The notes beneath the pieces were generated by a model. The model was not told where the DNA came from and ran no database searches. It saw nothing but the letters and a program-made list of their open reading frames with translations. A stretch of 64,000 bases of DNA. Origin: Sphingomonas sp. HMP9. GTDB lineage: Bacteria > Pseudomonadota > Alphaproteobacteria > Sphingomonadales > Sphingomonadaceae. The stretch is taken from contig NZ_AP022673.1 of NCBI RefSeq assembly GCF_013374115.1, positions 3,490,501 through 3,554,500 on the forward strand, in the 5' to 3' direction. Each line of letters starts with the position of its first letter. The stretch's first letter is position 1. Below are positions 35,363-43,535 of the stretch, piece by piece. Position numbers and translations under genes: made by a program.

Positions 35363-37885
35363 ATGACCCCGCCGCCACTGCCGATCCTCGCCGTACTCCC
35401 CGACCTCCTCGCAACGCTGCGCGAACGCCAATCGGCCGTTCTGGTCGCGCCGCCCGGCGCCGGCAAGACCACCGCGGTCGCGCCCGCGCTCCTTGCCGAA
35501 CCCTGGTGCACCGGCGAAATCCTGCTCCTTTCCCCCCGCCGGCTCGCCGCGCGCGCCGCCGCCGAACGCATGGCCTCGATCGCAGGCGAGCCCGTCGGCG
35601 GCACCTTCGGCTACGCCACGCGCATGGACAGCAAGCGCTCCGCCGCGACCCGCGTGACGGTGATCACCGAGGGTATCTTCGTCGCGCGGATCCAGAGCGA
35701 TCCCGAACTCGCGGGCGTCTCCGCCGTCCTGTTCGACGAAGTCCATGAGCGCAGTCTCGACGGCGATTTCGGCCTCGCGCTCGCGCTCGACGTCCAGGCC
35801 GGGTTCCGTCCCGATCTGCGCATCGTCGCGATGTCCGCAACACTCGACGGCGCAAGGTTCGCCGCGCTGATGGACGGCGCGCCGGTTATCGAGAGCGAGG
35901 GGCGCAGCTATCCGCTGACGCTGCGGCACATCGGCCGTCAGGCGGAATTGCGGATCGAGGACTCGGTGGCCGCCGCAATCCGTCGCGCGCTCGGCGAAGC
36001 GGAGGGCGGCGTGCTTGCCTTCCTTCCCGGCGTCGCGGAGATCGAACGGACCGCCGAGCGGATCGCCAACCTTCCCGACGATATCGTCCTGCACGAACTC
36101 CACGGCAGCCTAGACCCCGCAGCACAACGCGCGGCGATCCTTCCCGAACCCGATGGGCGCCGCAAGGTCGTGCTTGCCACCAGCATCGCCGAGACCAGCC
36201 TGACGCTCGACGGAATCCGCATCGTCGTCGATTCAGGGCTCGCCCGGCGTCCGCGCTATGATCGCGCGGCGGGGATGACCCGGCTGGTCACCGAACGCGC
36301 GAGCCAGGCGGCGGTCACGCAACGCGCCGGCCGCGCGGCGCGCCTTGGGCCGGGCATCGCGTATCGCCTGTGGGAAGAGGCGGCGACCGCCGGCCTGCCG
36401 CGCTACGATCCGCCCGAAATCCTGGAGGCGGACCTCTCCGCGCTGGTGCTCGCCTGCGCGCTGTGGGGCGTCGGCGATCCGCGTGACCTGCGCTGGATCG
36501 ATCCACCGCCCGCCGCGGCGATCGACGAGGCGATGACGCGACTGACGACGCTGGAGGCGATCGAAGACGGCCGCCCGACGCCGCACGGCCGCGCGATCGC
36601 GAAGCTGCCGATGCCGCCGAGACTGGCGCACATGCTGCTGCGGGCGGGGGAGCGCGGCCTGGCGCCGGTCGCGGCGCAGGTTGCGGTCCTGCTCGGCGAG
36701 CGCGGGATCGGCGGCCAGGACGTCGACCTCGAAACCCGACTTCGCCGCTGGAAGACCGAACGCGGGCCGAAGGCGCAGGCGGCGCGCGGCATGGCCGAGA
36801 GATGGGCGAAACTCGCTCCCCTCCCGCTTGCGGGAGGGGTCGGGGGAGGGCGTGACATACACCAGGGGCGCGGCGCTGCTGGGGCAGCCCCTCCCCCCAC
36901 CCCTCCCGCAGGCGGGAGGGGAGCAGACGTTTGCGTCGCGCTCGGCTTTCCTGACCGGGTCGCGCGCCGCCGCGATGCGTCCGGCGAAACCTGGGCATCG
37001 GTCGGCGGGCGCGGCTTCAAACTCGACCCGACCTCGCCACTCGCGCGGTCGGAGTGGCTCGCGGTGGCCGACACGCAGGGCTCGGCGGCGGGCGCGCGCA
37101 TTCTCTCGGCCGTCGCGATCGATCAGGGCACCGTCGAAACGCTGTTCGTCGACCGCATCGAGTTCCGCCGTACCGTCGCGTTCGATTCCACGACCGGTGG
37201 CATCCAGGCGCTCCGCGAACGCCGGCTCGGCGCGATCCGCCTGTCGAGCGGCCCCGACAGCGGCGCCGATCCCGACGCGATCCTCGCCGCGCTGCTCGCC
37301 GGCGTCCGCGAACATGGCCTCGGCCTGCTGCCATGGAGCGACGGCGCGCAGGCGCTGCGCGACCGTGCCGCCTATGCCGGCGTGCCGCTCGACGACGCCA
37401 TGCTGCACGATCGCATCGACGAATGGCTCGCCTCGCTGCTGGTCGGAAAACGCCGTCTCGACGCGATCGCGCCCGGCGCGCTCGCCGAGGCGCTGCGCAA
37501 CCTCCTCGGCTGGGACGCGGTGCAGACGATCAACCGCCTGGCGCCACCCGATTTCACCAGCCCCGCCGGCAGCACGCACATGATCGATTACGCGGCCGAG
37601 GGCGGCCCGCGTGTCGAGCTGCGCGTACAAGCCCTGTTCGGGCTGGCCGTCCACCCGGTGATCGGCGAGGCCCGCGTGCCGCTGGTGCTGAGCCTCACAT
37701 CCCCCGCCGGCCGACCGATCCAGACCACCCGCGACCTGCCGGGATTCTGGGCGGGCAGCTGGACCGCGGTGGCGAAGGAAATGCGCGGGCGCTACCCCAA
37801 GCATCCCTGGCCCGACGACCCCGCCGCGGCCTCCGCCACGCTGCGCACGAAAAAGGCGGATGCAAGGACCGCCGGTTCGCGATAA
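35363..37885 (+). CDS. hrpB: ATP-dependent helicase HrpB, with an in-frame repeat insertion
   Basis: This 840-residue DEAH-box RNA helicase-like protein has motif I APPGAGKTT at 29-37, motif II DEVHERSLD near 125, motif III SATLDG, and motif VI QRAGRAARLG. The HrpB-specific C-terminal domain ends the protein (HPWPDDPAAA). Residues of about 486-520 (PLPLAGGVGGGR ... PPPTPPAGGRGA) are the translation of a family E repeat at 36818-36921 inserted in frame between AERWAKLA and VCVALGFPDRVA. The start is ATG 35363, where the conserved N-terminus begins. The cellular function of HrpB is poorly known in most bacteria. Confidence 0.95.
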   Translation: MTPPPLPILAVLPDLLATLRERQSAVLVAPPGAGKTTAVAPALLAEPWCTGEILLLSPRRLAARAAAERMASIAGEPVGGTFGYATRMDSKRSAATRVTVITEGIFVARIQSDPELAGVSAVLFDEVHERSLDGDFGLALALDVQAGFRPDLRIVAMSATLDGARFAALMDGAPVIESEGRSYPLTLRHIGRQAELRIEDSVAAAIRRALGEAEGGVLAFLPGVAEIERTAERIANLPDDIVLHELHGSLDPAAQRAAILPEPDGRRKVVLATSIAETSLTLDGIRIVVDSGLARRPRYDRAAGMTRLVTERASQAAVTQRAGRAARLGPGIAYRLWEEAATAGLPRYDPPEILEADLSALVLACALWGVGDPRDLRWIDPPPAAAIDEAMTRLTTLEAIEDGRPTPHGRAIAKLPMPPRLAHMLLRAGERGLAPVAAQVAVLLGERGIGGQDVDLETRLRRWKTERGPKAQAARGMAERWAKLAPLPLAGGVGGGRDIHQGRGAAGAAPPPTPPAGGRGADVCVALGFPDRVARRRDASGETWASVGGRGFKLDPTSPLARSEWLAVADTQGSAAGARILSAVAIDQGTVETLFVDRIEFRRTVAFDSTTGGIQALRERRLGAIRLSSGPDSGADPDAILAALLAGVREHGLGLLPWSDGAQALRDRAAYAGVPLDDAMLHDRIDEWLASLLVGKRRLDAIAPGALAEALRNLLGWDAVQTINRLAPPDFTSPAGSTHMIDYAAEGGPRVELRVQALFGLAVHPVIGEARVPLVLSLTSPAGRPIQTTRDLPGFWAGSWTAVAKEMRGRYPKHPWPDDPAAASATLRTKKADARTAGSR
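36818..36921. repeat. Family E palindromic repeat inside hrpB
   Basis: CCCCTCCCGCTTGCGGGAGGGG on the left and CCCCTCCCGCAGGCGGGAGGGG on the right (approximately), facing each other with a 60-bp spacer; both are near perfect hairpins. Confidence 0.92.
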
Positions 37886-37895
37886 GGGAGCATCC

Positions 37896-38177
37896 ATGCC
37901 TACCGCCCGTATCTTCCAGCGCCCCAAGAACGCCATGCAGTCCGGCAAACACCGGACCGACGCCTGGCAGCTCGAATTCGAACCCTCGGAGCCCAAGCGC
38001 CCCGACCCGCTGACCGGCTGGGCCGGCAGCGGTGACACGCGCGACCAGCTGCGGTTGCTGTTCCCGACCGCGGAGGCGGCGATCGCGCACTGCGAGCGCG
38101 AAGGGTTCGGGTACACCGTCGTGCCCGCGCCGCAGAAGACGCTGAAGCTGCAGAGCTACGCGGACAACTTCAAGTAA
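37896..38177 (+). CDS. NDUFS4-like ETC complex I subunit domain protein
   Basis: This 93-residue protein matches the ETC_C1_NDUFS4 domain: ARIFQRPKNAMQSGKHRTDAW at the start, LTGWAGSGDTRDQLRLLFPTAEAAIAHCE in the middle and YADNF near the end. In alphaproteobacteria and mitochondria this small protein is an accessory subunit on the matrix/cytoplasmic arm of respiratory complex I. The start ATG 37896 follows AAGGGAG, 10 bp after hrpB. The other complex I genes are not in the window. Confidence 0.9.
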   Translation: MPTARIFQRPKNAMQSGKHRTDAWQLEFEPSEPKRPDPLTGWAGSGDTRDQLRLLFPTAEAAIAHCEREGFGYTVVPAPQKTLKLQSYADNFK

Positions 38178-38235
38178 GCGGCCGCGCGCAGGGTGCGACC
38201 GTCCTCCTGCCGTAAGCCCCCATCTCCCGTCATCT

Positions 38236-38319
38236 CGTCATCCCAGCGAAAGCTGGGATCCAGAGCCAAGAACGTTCGCGCTCGTGGCTCTGGATCCTGG
38301 GTCAAGCCCAGGATGACGG
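38236..38319. repeat. Family B palindromic repeat, copy 3
   Basis: CGTCATCCCAGCGAAAGCTGGGATCCAGAGCC on the left and GGCTCTGGATCCTGGGTCAAGCCCAGGATGACGG on the right. It lies between convergent genes. Confidence 0.9.
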
Positions 38320-38331
38320 CACGGGGCGAAA

Positions 38332-38835
38332 CTAGAGAATCGACCCTGCCAGGATCAGCAGCATCTTGGTGTCGATCGCCACGCCGGCCTTGCGCTTCGC
38401 CGCGACGAACGCGGGCACGTCCGCCAGCGGAACCCGGTGGACGGTGATGTTCTCGTCGCTGTCGCCGCCGCCATCGCCGATCCTGGTCAGCCCGGTCGCG
38501 CGCACCAGCGTGAAGCATTCGGACGTCATTCCCGGCGAGGAATAGAACACCCCCAGATCCTCGATCGCGTCCGCGCGGTAGCCGGTCTCCTCTTCGAGTT
38601 CGCGCCCTGCGGCGACCGCGACGCTCTCTCCCGCGGATTCGTCACCGACCAGGCCCGCCGGCAGTTCGAGACAGGCGCGCCCCAACGGAACGCGGAACTG
38701 CTCCACCAGGATCACGTCGCCGTCATCGATCGCGACGATCACCGCCGCTGCGATCTGGCCTTGGCGCGCGACGAATTCCCACGTGCCCTCGGTCTGGACA
38801 GTAATGTATTTGCCGGCCCATGCGGTCGTGCTCAT
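38332..38835 (-). CDS. Nudix hydrolase (ADP-ribose pyrophosphatase-like)
   Basis: This 167-residue protein has a complete Nudix box, G-DESAG-E-SVAVAAG-RELEEETG, which binds magnesium and cleaves a nucleoside diphosphate linked to another group. ILVEQFRVPLGRACLELPAGLVGDE upstream of the box is characteristic of the ADP-sugar pyrophosphatase branch (NudF-like). The ATG at 38835 overlaps the stop of the preceding TPM-domain gene by ATGA, so it ends a LemA-TPM-TPM-Nudix run. Confidence 0.88.
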   Translation of the reverse strand: MSTTAWAGKYITVQTEGTWEFVARQGQIAAAVIVAIDDGDVILVEQFRVPLGRACLELPAGLVGDESAGESVAVAAGRELEEETGYRADAIEDLGVFYSSPGMTSECFTLVRATGLTRIGDGGGDSDENITVHRVPLADVPAFVAAKRKAGVAIDTKMLLILAGSIL

Positions 38836-39497
38836 AGTTCGATCAGCCTGTCGGGAAGTTCGTTGATGGGGGTACCGCGACGCGGGAAATGCTCGGCGAG
38901 CACCGTGCCGATCTGCGCGACCGCGTCGGCCATGCCGTCGGCGGGGCGATCGTCGCGGACGCCGGTCAGGACCGCCGCCATCGCCGCCCCCCAGGTCTCG
39001 TTCGGCACACGCGAATGGATCGCCTCGTCGGCGATGATCTCCGCCCGGCGTTCGGCAAGCGAGAGATACAGCAGCACGCCGGTCGCGCTTTTGGTCCGCT
39101 TCTCGGCACCCGCGCGGAACAGCAGCAGCGCGCGACGGCGCACGCGCCGTGCCTTGGTCGCGCCGGGTGTCAGCGCGAGCCGCGCGGGCGCCCAGGCCAG
39201 CACCAGCCGTATCGCCAGAAACACCAACGTCACGAGCACCAGCGCGATCACGTACAGCGCGCCTTGCGGTGCCTGCGCCCAAGGATCGACCAGCGCGTAG
39301 ATGTGGTCCGCCGCGACCGGCCAGAACGCGAGCAACGCCAGCGTCAGCAGCATCCCGAGCACAGCCCAGTGCAGCGATACATCGTGATAGGAATCGGACG
39401 CCTGCGCGACGATCGTGACGATCTCGCCGGTCGTCGCGGTCTCCGCCTGCGTCACGGCCGCAGTGACGCGGTCGTGATCGGTATCGCTCAACCGCAT
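38832..39497 (-). CDS. TPM domain protein, membrane-anchored
   Basis: This 221-residue protein begins with a region like the TPM domain (RVTAAVTQAETATTGEIVTIVAQASDSYHD), followed by two transmembrane helices (about 45-65 and 80-105), then the rest of a cytoplasmic or periplasmic domain with GVLLYLSLAERRAEIIADEAIHSRV, the motif seen in YgcG/TPM proteins. The role of TPM proteins in bacteria is not established; in chloroplasts the domain is linked to photosystem II repair. It starts 1 bp before the end of the next gene upstream and overlaps the Nudix gene by ATGA. Confidence 0.85.
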   Translation of the reverse strand: MRLSDTDHDRVTAAVTQAETATTGEIVTIVAQASDSYHDVSLHWAVLGMLLTLALLAFWPVAADHIYALVDPWAQAPQGALYVIALVLVTLVFLAIRLVLAWAPARLALTPGATKARRVRRRALLLFRAGAEKRTKSATGVLLYLSLAERRAEIIADEAIHSRVPNETWGAAMAAVLTGVRDDRPADGMADAVAQIGTVLAEHFPRRGTPINELPDRLIEL

Positions 39498-39498
39498 G

Positions 39499-40347
39499 TC
39501 ACCAACTCCCCGATGCGCCGCCGCCACCGCCGGATCCCCCGCCGCCGCCACCGAAACCACCGCCGCCCCAACCGCCGCTATCGCCACCGCCGGAGCTGCC
39601 GCCCCCGCCGCCACCACCGCCGCGCATCATCGCATCGGCGACGCTCCACAACACGATCGGCAACGCGCCGCTGCCGCCGCTCCGGCTGCCGCCGTCGACA
39701 TAGTTTTTGCCGCCGGCTTTGCGGGACAGCATCGGAATGACGATCGCCGCCAGCACGATGCCGAAGAAGATCAGCCCGATTGGCACGCCGCCGCCGCCCG
39801 ACGTCGAACGCCGATGCGTCTTGTCATATTCGGCGGCTGCGGTCGTCACCTTGGCGCGCGCCTCCGCGTCGGGGAGCGCGAGCTGGTCCGCGACCGCATT
39901 GGTTCCTGCGACGATGCCGCCGGAAATATCGCCTGCCTTGAAGCGCGGCAGGATCTGCTGGTTGATGACGACGCTCGAGAATGCGTCGGTCAGCACCGGC
40001 TCGAGCCCGTAGCCGACCTCGATCCGCACTTTCCGGTCGTTCGGTGCCACCAGCAGGATCGCGCCGTTGTTCGCGTCCTTCAGCCCGACGCCCCAGCTCC
40101 GGAGCAGTCGATTGCCGTAATCCTCGATCGGATACCCTTCGAGATCGGGCACGGTCGCGACCACCAACTGGTTGCCCGTCGCCTTTTGCAGGTCGTCGAG
40201 CCGCCTGGTCAGCGCGGCTTCCTGATCGGGCGGGATCACGTTCGCGCTATCGACGACGAACCCGGTGAACTTCGGAAAGGTCTGCGCGGTCGCGGCACTG
40301 CTTCCCAGCAGTACCGCGAACACCAGCGTGGCGAGGTGGCGGATCAT
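39499..40347 (-). CDS. TPM domain protein with glycine-rich tail (YgcG family)
   Basis: This 282-residue protein has a signal peptide (cleaved near ATAQ, residue 22), a TPM domain at about 28-150 (FTGFVVDSANVIPPDQEAALTRRLDDL, NGAILLVAPNDRKVRIEVGYGLEPVLTD), one transmembrane segment near 190-207, and a glycine-rich C-terminus with runs of Gly and GGGWGGGGFGGGGGG. This layout defines the YgcG family, almost always encoded next to LemA as here. It is probably anchored in the membrane with the TPM domain in the periplasm. Confidence 0.9.
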   Translation of the reverse strand: MIRHLATLVFAVLLGSSAATAQTFPKFTGFVVDSANVIPPDQEAALTRRLDDLQKATGNQLVVATVPDLEGYPIEDYGNRLLRSWGVGLKDANNGAILLVAPNDRKVRIEVGYGLEPVLTDAFSSVVINQQILPRFKAGDISGGIVAGTNAVADQLALPDAEARAKVTTAAAEYDKTHRRSTSGGGGVPIGLIFFGIVLAAIVIPMLSRKAGGKNYVDGGSRSGGSGALPIVLWSVADAMMRGGGGGGGGSSGGGDSGGWGGGGFGGGGGGSGGGGGASGSW

Positions 40348-40363
40348 CGCGCAGACCCCGGAA

Positions 40364-40960
40364 TCAGCTCGCGTTGCCGAAGTTCACCGTCGGAGCCGTC
40401 TCGGCACCGGGCGTGGTCGCCGCGAACGGCACCATCGGCTTGGCACCGTAGAAGATCTTCGCACCGACCGCGTCGGGGAAGGTGCGGATCTTGGTGTTAT
40501 ACGCCTGCACCGCGCCGTTATAGTCGCGGCGCGCGATCGTGATGCGGTTCTCGGTGCCCTCGAGCTGGCTCATCAGCGTGGTGTAGTTGCCCTGGCTCTT
40601 CAGCTCGGGATAGGCCTCCTGCAAGCGCTGGAGCGATACGCCGACGGCACCCTGGACGCGCTGATACTGCGCCATCTTGGCGGGGTCGGAGAGATCGTCG
40701 GCCGAAACCTGGACCGAGTTCGCCGCGGCGCGCGCCTGCGTCACTTGGACAAGGATATCCTTCTCCTGCGCGCCCGCCGCCTTCACCGTGGCGACGAGGT
40801 TGGGGATCAGGTCGGCGCGACGCTGATAGTCGTTCTGGACGTCGGCCCAGCGTGCCTTCGCATTTTCCTCGGCAGTCGGAATGCTGTTGATCCCGCAGCC
40901 GGCGAGCGCGGATGCGAGGAGGATTACGGCGGTACCGCGGGCGATTGGGGCACGTGACAT
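40364..40960 (-). CDS. LemA family lipoprotein
   Basis: This 198-residue protein has a lipoprotein signal with lipobox LAG-C and then a helical LemA domain: IPTAEENAKARWADVQNDYQRRADLIPNLV and QRLQEAYPELKSQGNYTTLMSQLEGTENRI are signature segments. LemA proteins form long helical bundles on the membrane; their function is not established. The start ATG 40960 follows AGGAGAG. The gene is the first of a minus-strand run with two TPM proteins and a Nudix hydrolase. Confidence 0.92.
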   Translation of the reverse strand: MSRAPIARGTAVILLASALAGCGINSIPTAEENAKARWADVQNDYQRRADLIPNLVATVKAAGAQEKDILVQVTQARAAANSVQVSADDLSDPAKMAQYQRVQGAVGVSLQRLQEAYPELKSQGNYTTLMSQLEGTENRITIARRDYNGAVQAYNTKIRTFPDAVGAKIFYGAKPMVPFAATTPGAETAPTVNFGNAS

Positions 40961-41061
40961 CGGGGCTCTCCTGAATACCTGTATCAGCATCATAGGACAG
41001 TCGGCAGGGTTGGCGAAACCGAAATCGGCGGTTAGCTTTGACGGGTAACAAAGGGGGCAAC

Positions 41062-41532
41062 ATGCTCAAGGAATTCAAGGCGTTCATCATGCGCGGCAAC
41101 GTGCTCGATCTCGCCATCGCGGTGATCATCGGTGCGGCGTTCGGCAAGATCGTCACGTCGCTCACCGACGACGTGCTGATGCCGATCATCGGCAAGGTCT
41201 TTGGCGGGCTCGATTTCTCGAGCTATTTCTGGCGGATGGGGCCGGTGCCGGCAAATTATGCGGGCTCGCTCAGCGACTATGCCGCGCTCAAGAAGGCGGG
41301 GGTGCCGCTGCTCGGCTATGGCGCGTTCGCGACGCAGCTGGTCAACTTCGTCATCGTTGCCGGTATCATCTTCATGATCCTGCGCGTGGTGAACCGCACC
41401 GCGGCGCTGATCGAGCGCGAGACGGCGCGGTTGAAGCGCGAGGAGGAGGCAGTCGCCGTCGCGCCTGCACCAGAGCCGGTCGAGATCGCACTGCTCCGCG
41501 AGATCCGTGACGAGCTGAAGGCTAGGGGGTGA
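41062..41532 (+). CDS. mscL: Large-conductance mechanosensitive channel
   Basis: This 156-residue channel opens under membrane tension and releases solutes during osmotic downshock. The amphipathic start MLKEFKAFIMRGNVLDLAIAVIIGAAFGKIV, with the pore-lining first transmembrane helix, and the second helix near residues 92-112 are typical, and LLREIRDEL near the C-terminus matches the cytoplasmic helix bundle. The periplasmic loop is slightly longer than in E. coli (YAALKKAGVPLLGYGAF). The start is ATG 41062 behind AAAGGGGGC. Confidence 0.95.
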   Translation: MLKEFKAFIMRGNVLDLAIAVIIGAAFGKIVTSLTDDVLMPIIGKVFGGLDFSSYFWRMGPVPANYAGSLSDYAALKKAGVPLLGYGAFATQLVNFVIVAGIIFMILRVVNRTAALIERETARLKREEEAVAVAPAPEPVEIALLREIRDELKARG

Positions 41533-41540
41533 CCGCCTTG

Positions 41541-41675
41541 TCCCTCTCCCCTCAGGGGAGAGGGAGGGAGGAGCCGTTAGGCGACGGAAGGATGAGGGGC
41601 CTGAGGCTCGGGGCGGGATCCCAACACCCCCTCATCCGACGCTGCCGCGCCACCTTCTCCCCCAGGGGAGAAGGA
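41541..41675. repeat. Family E palindromic repeat, mscL/Rrf2 gap
   Basis: CCCTCTCCCCTCAGGGGAGAGGG on the left and CTTCTCCCCCAGGGGAGAAGG on the right, with GATGAGGGG and CCCCTCATC inner arms. It lies between convergent genes and abuts the 3' end of the Rrf2 gene. Confidence 0.9.
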
Positions 41676-41678
41676 AGA

Positions 41679-42110
41679 CTACGCCGCTACGAGATCTTCG
41701 GCGTTGGCGTCCGCCAGGCTCGTGCCATCCAGGATCCGCGCGGTTTCGTCGCGCACGCGCATCATTGCATAGCGGATCGCGCAATCCGCCTCGCTCTTGC
41801 AGTCGAGGCAGGGCCGGTAGGCCGTGCGGCTGACGCACGGGACGAGCGCGAGCGGCCCCTCGATGATCCGGATGATCTCGCCGAGCGAAATGAGATGGCT
41901 TGGCCGCGACAGGCGATAGCCGCCCATCTTGCCGCGATGGCTGTGCAGCAGGCCGGACTCGCGTAGATCGGCGAGGATCAACTCGAGAAACTTGCGCGGC
42001 ACGTTCGCCTCGGCGGCGATCCGCGTCATCGGGATGGGCGGGCCACCGACGGGGGCACCGCCAAGAAAGATCATCGCGCGGAGCGCGTAGCGGGAGCGCT
42101 GCGTCAACAT
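41679..42110 (-). CDS. Rrf2 family transcriptional regulator
   Basis: This 143-residue regulator has an N-terminal winged helix beginning MLTQRSRYALRAMIFL, the standard Rrf2 start, and a cysteine-rich segment near residues 92-110 with four cysteines spaced C-x8-C-x2-C-x5-C. In IscR, NsrR and RirA three cysteines in this region hold an iron-sulphur cluster, so a redox or iron signal is likely. The spacing differs from IscR and no isc/suf genes are near, so the regulon is unknown. It is encoded just upstream of, and divergent from, ssrA. Confidence 0.88.
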   Translation of the reverse strand: MLTQRSRYALRAMIFLGGAPVGGPPIPMTRIAAEANVPRKFLELILADLRESGLLHSHRGKMGGYRLSRPSHLISLGEIIRIIEGPLALVPCVSRTAYRPCLDCKSEADCAIRYAMMRVRDETARILDGTSLADANAEDLVAA

Positions 42111-42171
42111 AATGCAGGCTGCTATGCACGCGCTTTGTGGCGAGCGGAAGGCGGTTCGGCACGCGGCGTGC

Positions 42172-42177
42172 TATGAT
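42172..42177 (+). promoter_or_regulatory. Possible -10 element for ssrA
   Basis: TATGAT lies about 80 bp before the first recognisable part of the ssrA acceptor RNA. A convincing -35 box at the right distance is not visible, so this is tentative. Confidence 0.3.
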
Positions 42178-42254
42178 GTTGGCGATCGGGACAAAAAGGA
42201 GCGCCGGCCGGGCTTTTCATCGCGTTGCGGCTCCCCTATATCGGTCATGCCGTC

Positions 42255-42607
42255 GGGGGAATCTTCTCTTGGCGGCTATGGCGATAAACCGTGGCGTGTC
42301 ATAGACACAGCGGACCCGGGGGCAGTACCCGGCGACTCCACCACCGCCCTCTTCGCAAGAGGGGGACGATGACGGGGTCGAACTAGGATCGACGTGTGTT
42401 CAACGACGCTATGTTTCGCTCGGAATGGGACCACCGCAACGGCCCATACACAAGTGCCAACGATAACGAAGCACTCGCAATTGCCGCATAACTGACGGTC
42501 TAACGACCTAAGTTATACGGACGAAAGCGCGGTTCGGGCCACACCGGGCAACAGAAGTGGAAACCGGCGGTACGGGGGGCACCGAGCAACAGAAGCTCCC
42601 CACTATC
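42255..42607 (+). ncRNA. ssrA: Permuted two-piece tmRNA (alphaproteobacterial ssrA)
   Basis: This RNA rescues stalled ribosomes and tags the unfinished protein for proteolysis. The acceptor piece comes first in the gene: a T-arm GGACCCGGGGGCAGTACCCGG and the 3' end GACTCCACCA, whose CCA ends at 42343. A hairpin (CCCTCTT...AAGAGGG) that is cut out during maturation follows, and the coding piece starts near 42362 with GGGGACGATGACGGGGTCGA. The tag begins at GCC 42456, reads ANDNEALAIAA and stops at TAA 42489-42491. Downstream, two similar GCAACAGAAG-containing hairpins are probably pseudoknot elements. The outer boundaries are approximate. Order, T-loop and tag ending (AIAA, like the AVAA of Caulobacter) identify the alphaproteobacterial form. 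Confidence 0.93.
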
Positions 42608-42638
42608 CCGCTACATGTTTCCGGCGACGGGGTCTAAG

Positions 42639-42668
42639 GTATGCGGTCCCAGCTATGCGGTCCCAGTC
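42639..42668. repeat. Short direct repeat after ssrA
   Basis: TATGCGGTCCCAG occurs twice in tandem (about 42640-42652 and 42654-42666) in the gap between ssrA and the stop codon of the convergent membrane protein gene. Confidence 0.6.
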
Positions 42669-43398
42669 ACGCGGCAAGGCGCTCGACCAGCCGCTGTACG
42701 GGCGGGCTGAAGCCCAGCGGACCGACCAGAACGTTGGTCACGGCCAGTACTCCGCCACCCCAAAAATAGGCGGGATGTATCTTCCCGTGGAGGCGCAGGT
42801 CGAAGATCATCCCTGCGATGACATACACTGCCATCGACGCGAACACCGCGAGCGGCGCGAACTTGCCCAGCAGGGGCATCGGCAGGATCCGTCCGAGCGC
42901 CGGCGACATGACCAGGATCGTCCCGCACAGCATCAAGCGCTTATGCCAGGCGGCCTGTTTTCGCAGCGCAATCGCCCAAGCGGTCAGGATGCCGAAGCCG
43001 ATTACACCCAGCACATCGAGCGCCAGGAAAATGCCCGGTGGAAAGAACGGCGGAACGCGGTGCTGCTGGACCGCTGCAACGGTAGTAACGATGCCCAGCA
43101 CGACCATCGACACTGCGATAGCGGCGCCCAGCACGCCCAGTTGCCGGTGCCGGGTGATTGATCCCCGGACGATCACCCAGTTCTGAACGACGTAGAGCAT
43201 GATCCAGGCAAAGAAGGCGGCGGCATGCAAATGCACGTGCGGGGGCAATTCGAAAAACGTCCAATTCATCCGCGCGGCATTCAGCGTGAAACCAAAGATG
43301 ACCGTGACGGCTATCGCTATGGCCATGCCAAAGAAGAAGCGGCGTTCGCTCGCTACCATATTCCACTGCGCCGGCCGTGTAACGTTCACCGATGCCAT
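42667..43398 (-). CDS. Unrecognised polytopic membrane protein with conserved-looking histidines
   Basis: This 243-residue protein has about seven hydrophobic segments and a cytoplasmic-looking N-terminus. I do not recognise the family. Histidines lie at membrane borders: HVHLHAAAF before the second helix, RHRQLG after it, and WHKRLM before the fifth. The pattern of H-x-H, a Trp/Gln-containing helix and a later H-R/K-Q/L recalls DUF420- and cytochrome b561-like membrane proteins, so haem or metal binding is possible but unproven. The start ATG 43398 follows GGGGGCGATC. It stands alone between ssrA and a response regulator gene. Confidence 0.75.
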   Translation of the reverse strand: MASVNVTRPAQWNMVASERRFFFGMAIAIAVTVIFGFTLNAARMNWTFFELPPHVHLHAAAFFAWIMLYVVQNWVIVRGSITRHRQLGVLGAAIAVSMVVLGIVTTVAAVQQHRVPPFFPPGIFLALDVLGVIGFGILTAWAIALRKQAAWHKRLMLCGTILVMSPALGRILPMPLLGKFAPLAVFASMAVYVIAGMIFDLRLHGKIHPAYFWGGGVLAVTNVLVGPLGFSPPVQRLVERLAA

Positions 43399-43535
43399 CT
43401 GATCGCCCCCGCCAGTCGATGTTCAATAACCGTACGATAGGCCGAATATCTTAAGGCAGCAATACTTAGGATGATGGAGGGTTGCAGAGACTAACAGGCA
43501 TCACATCCTAAGGTAATCGTTATTCGAACAGTTGC

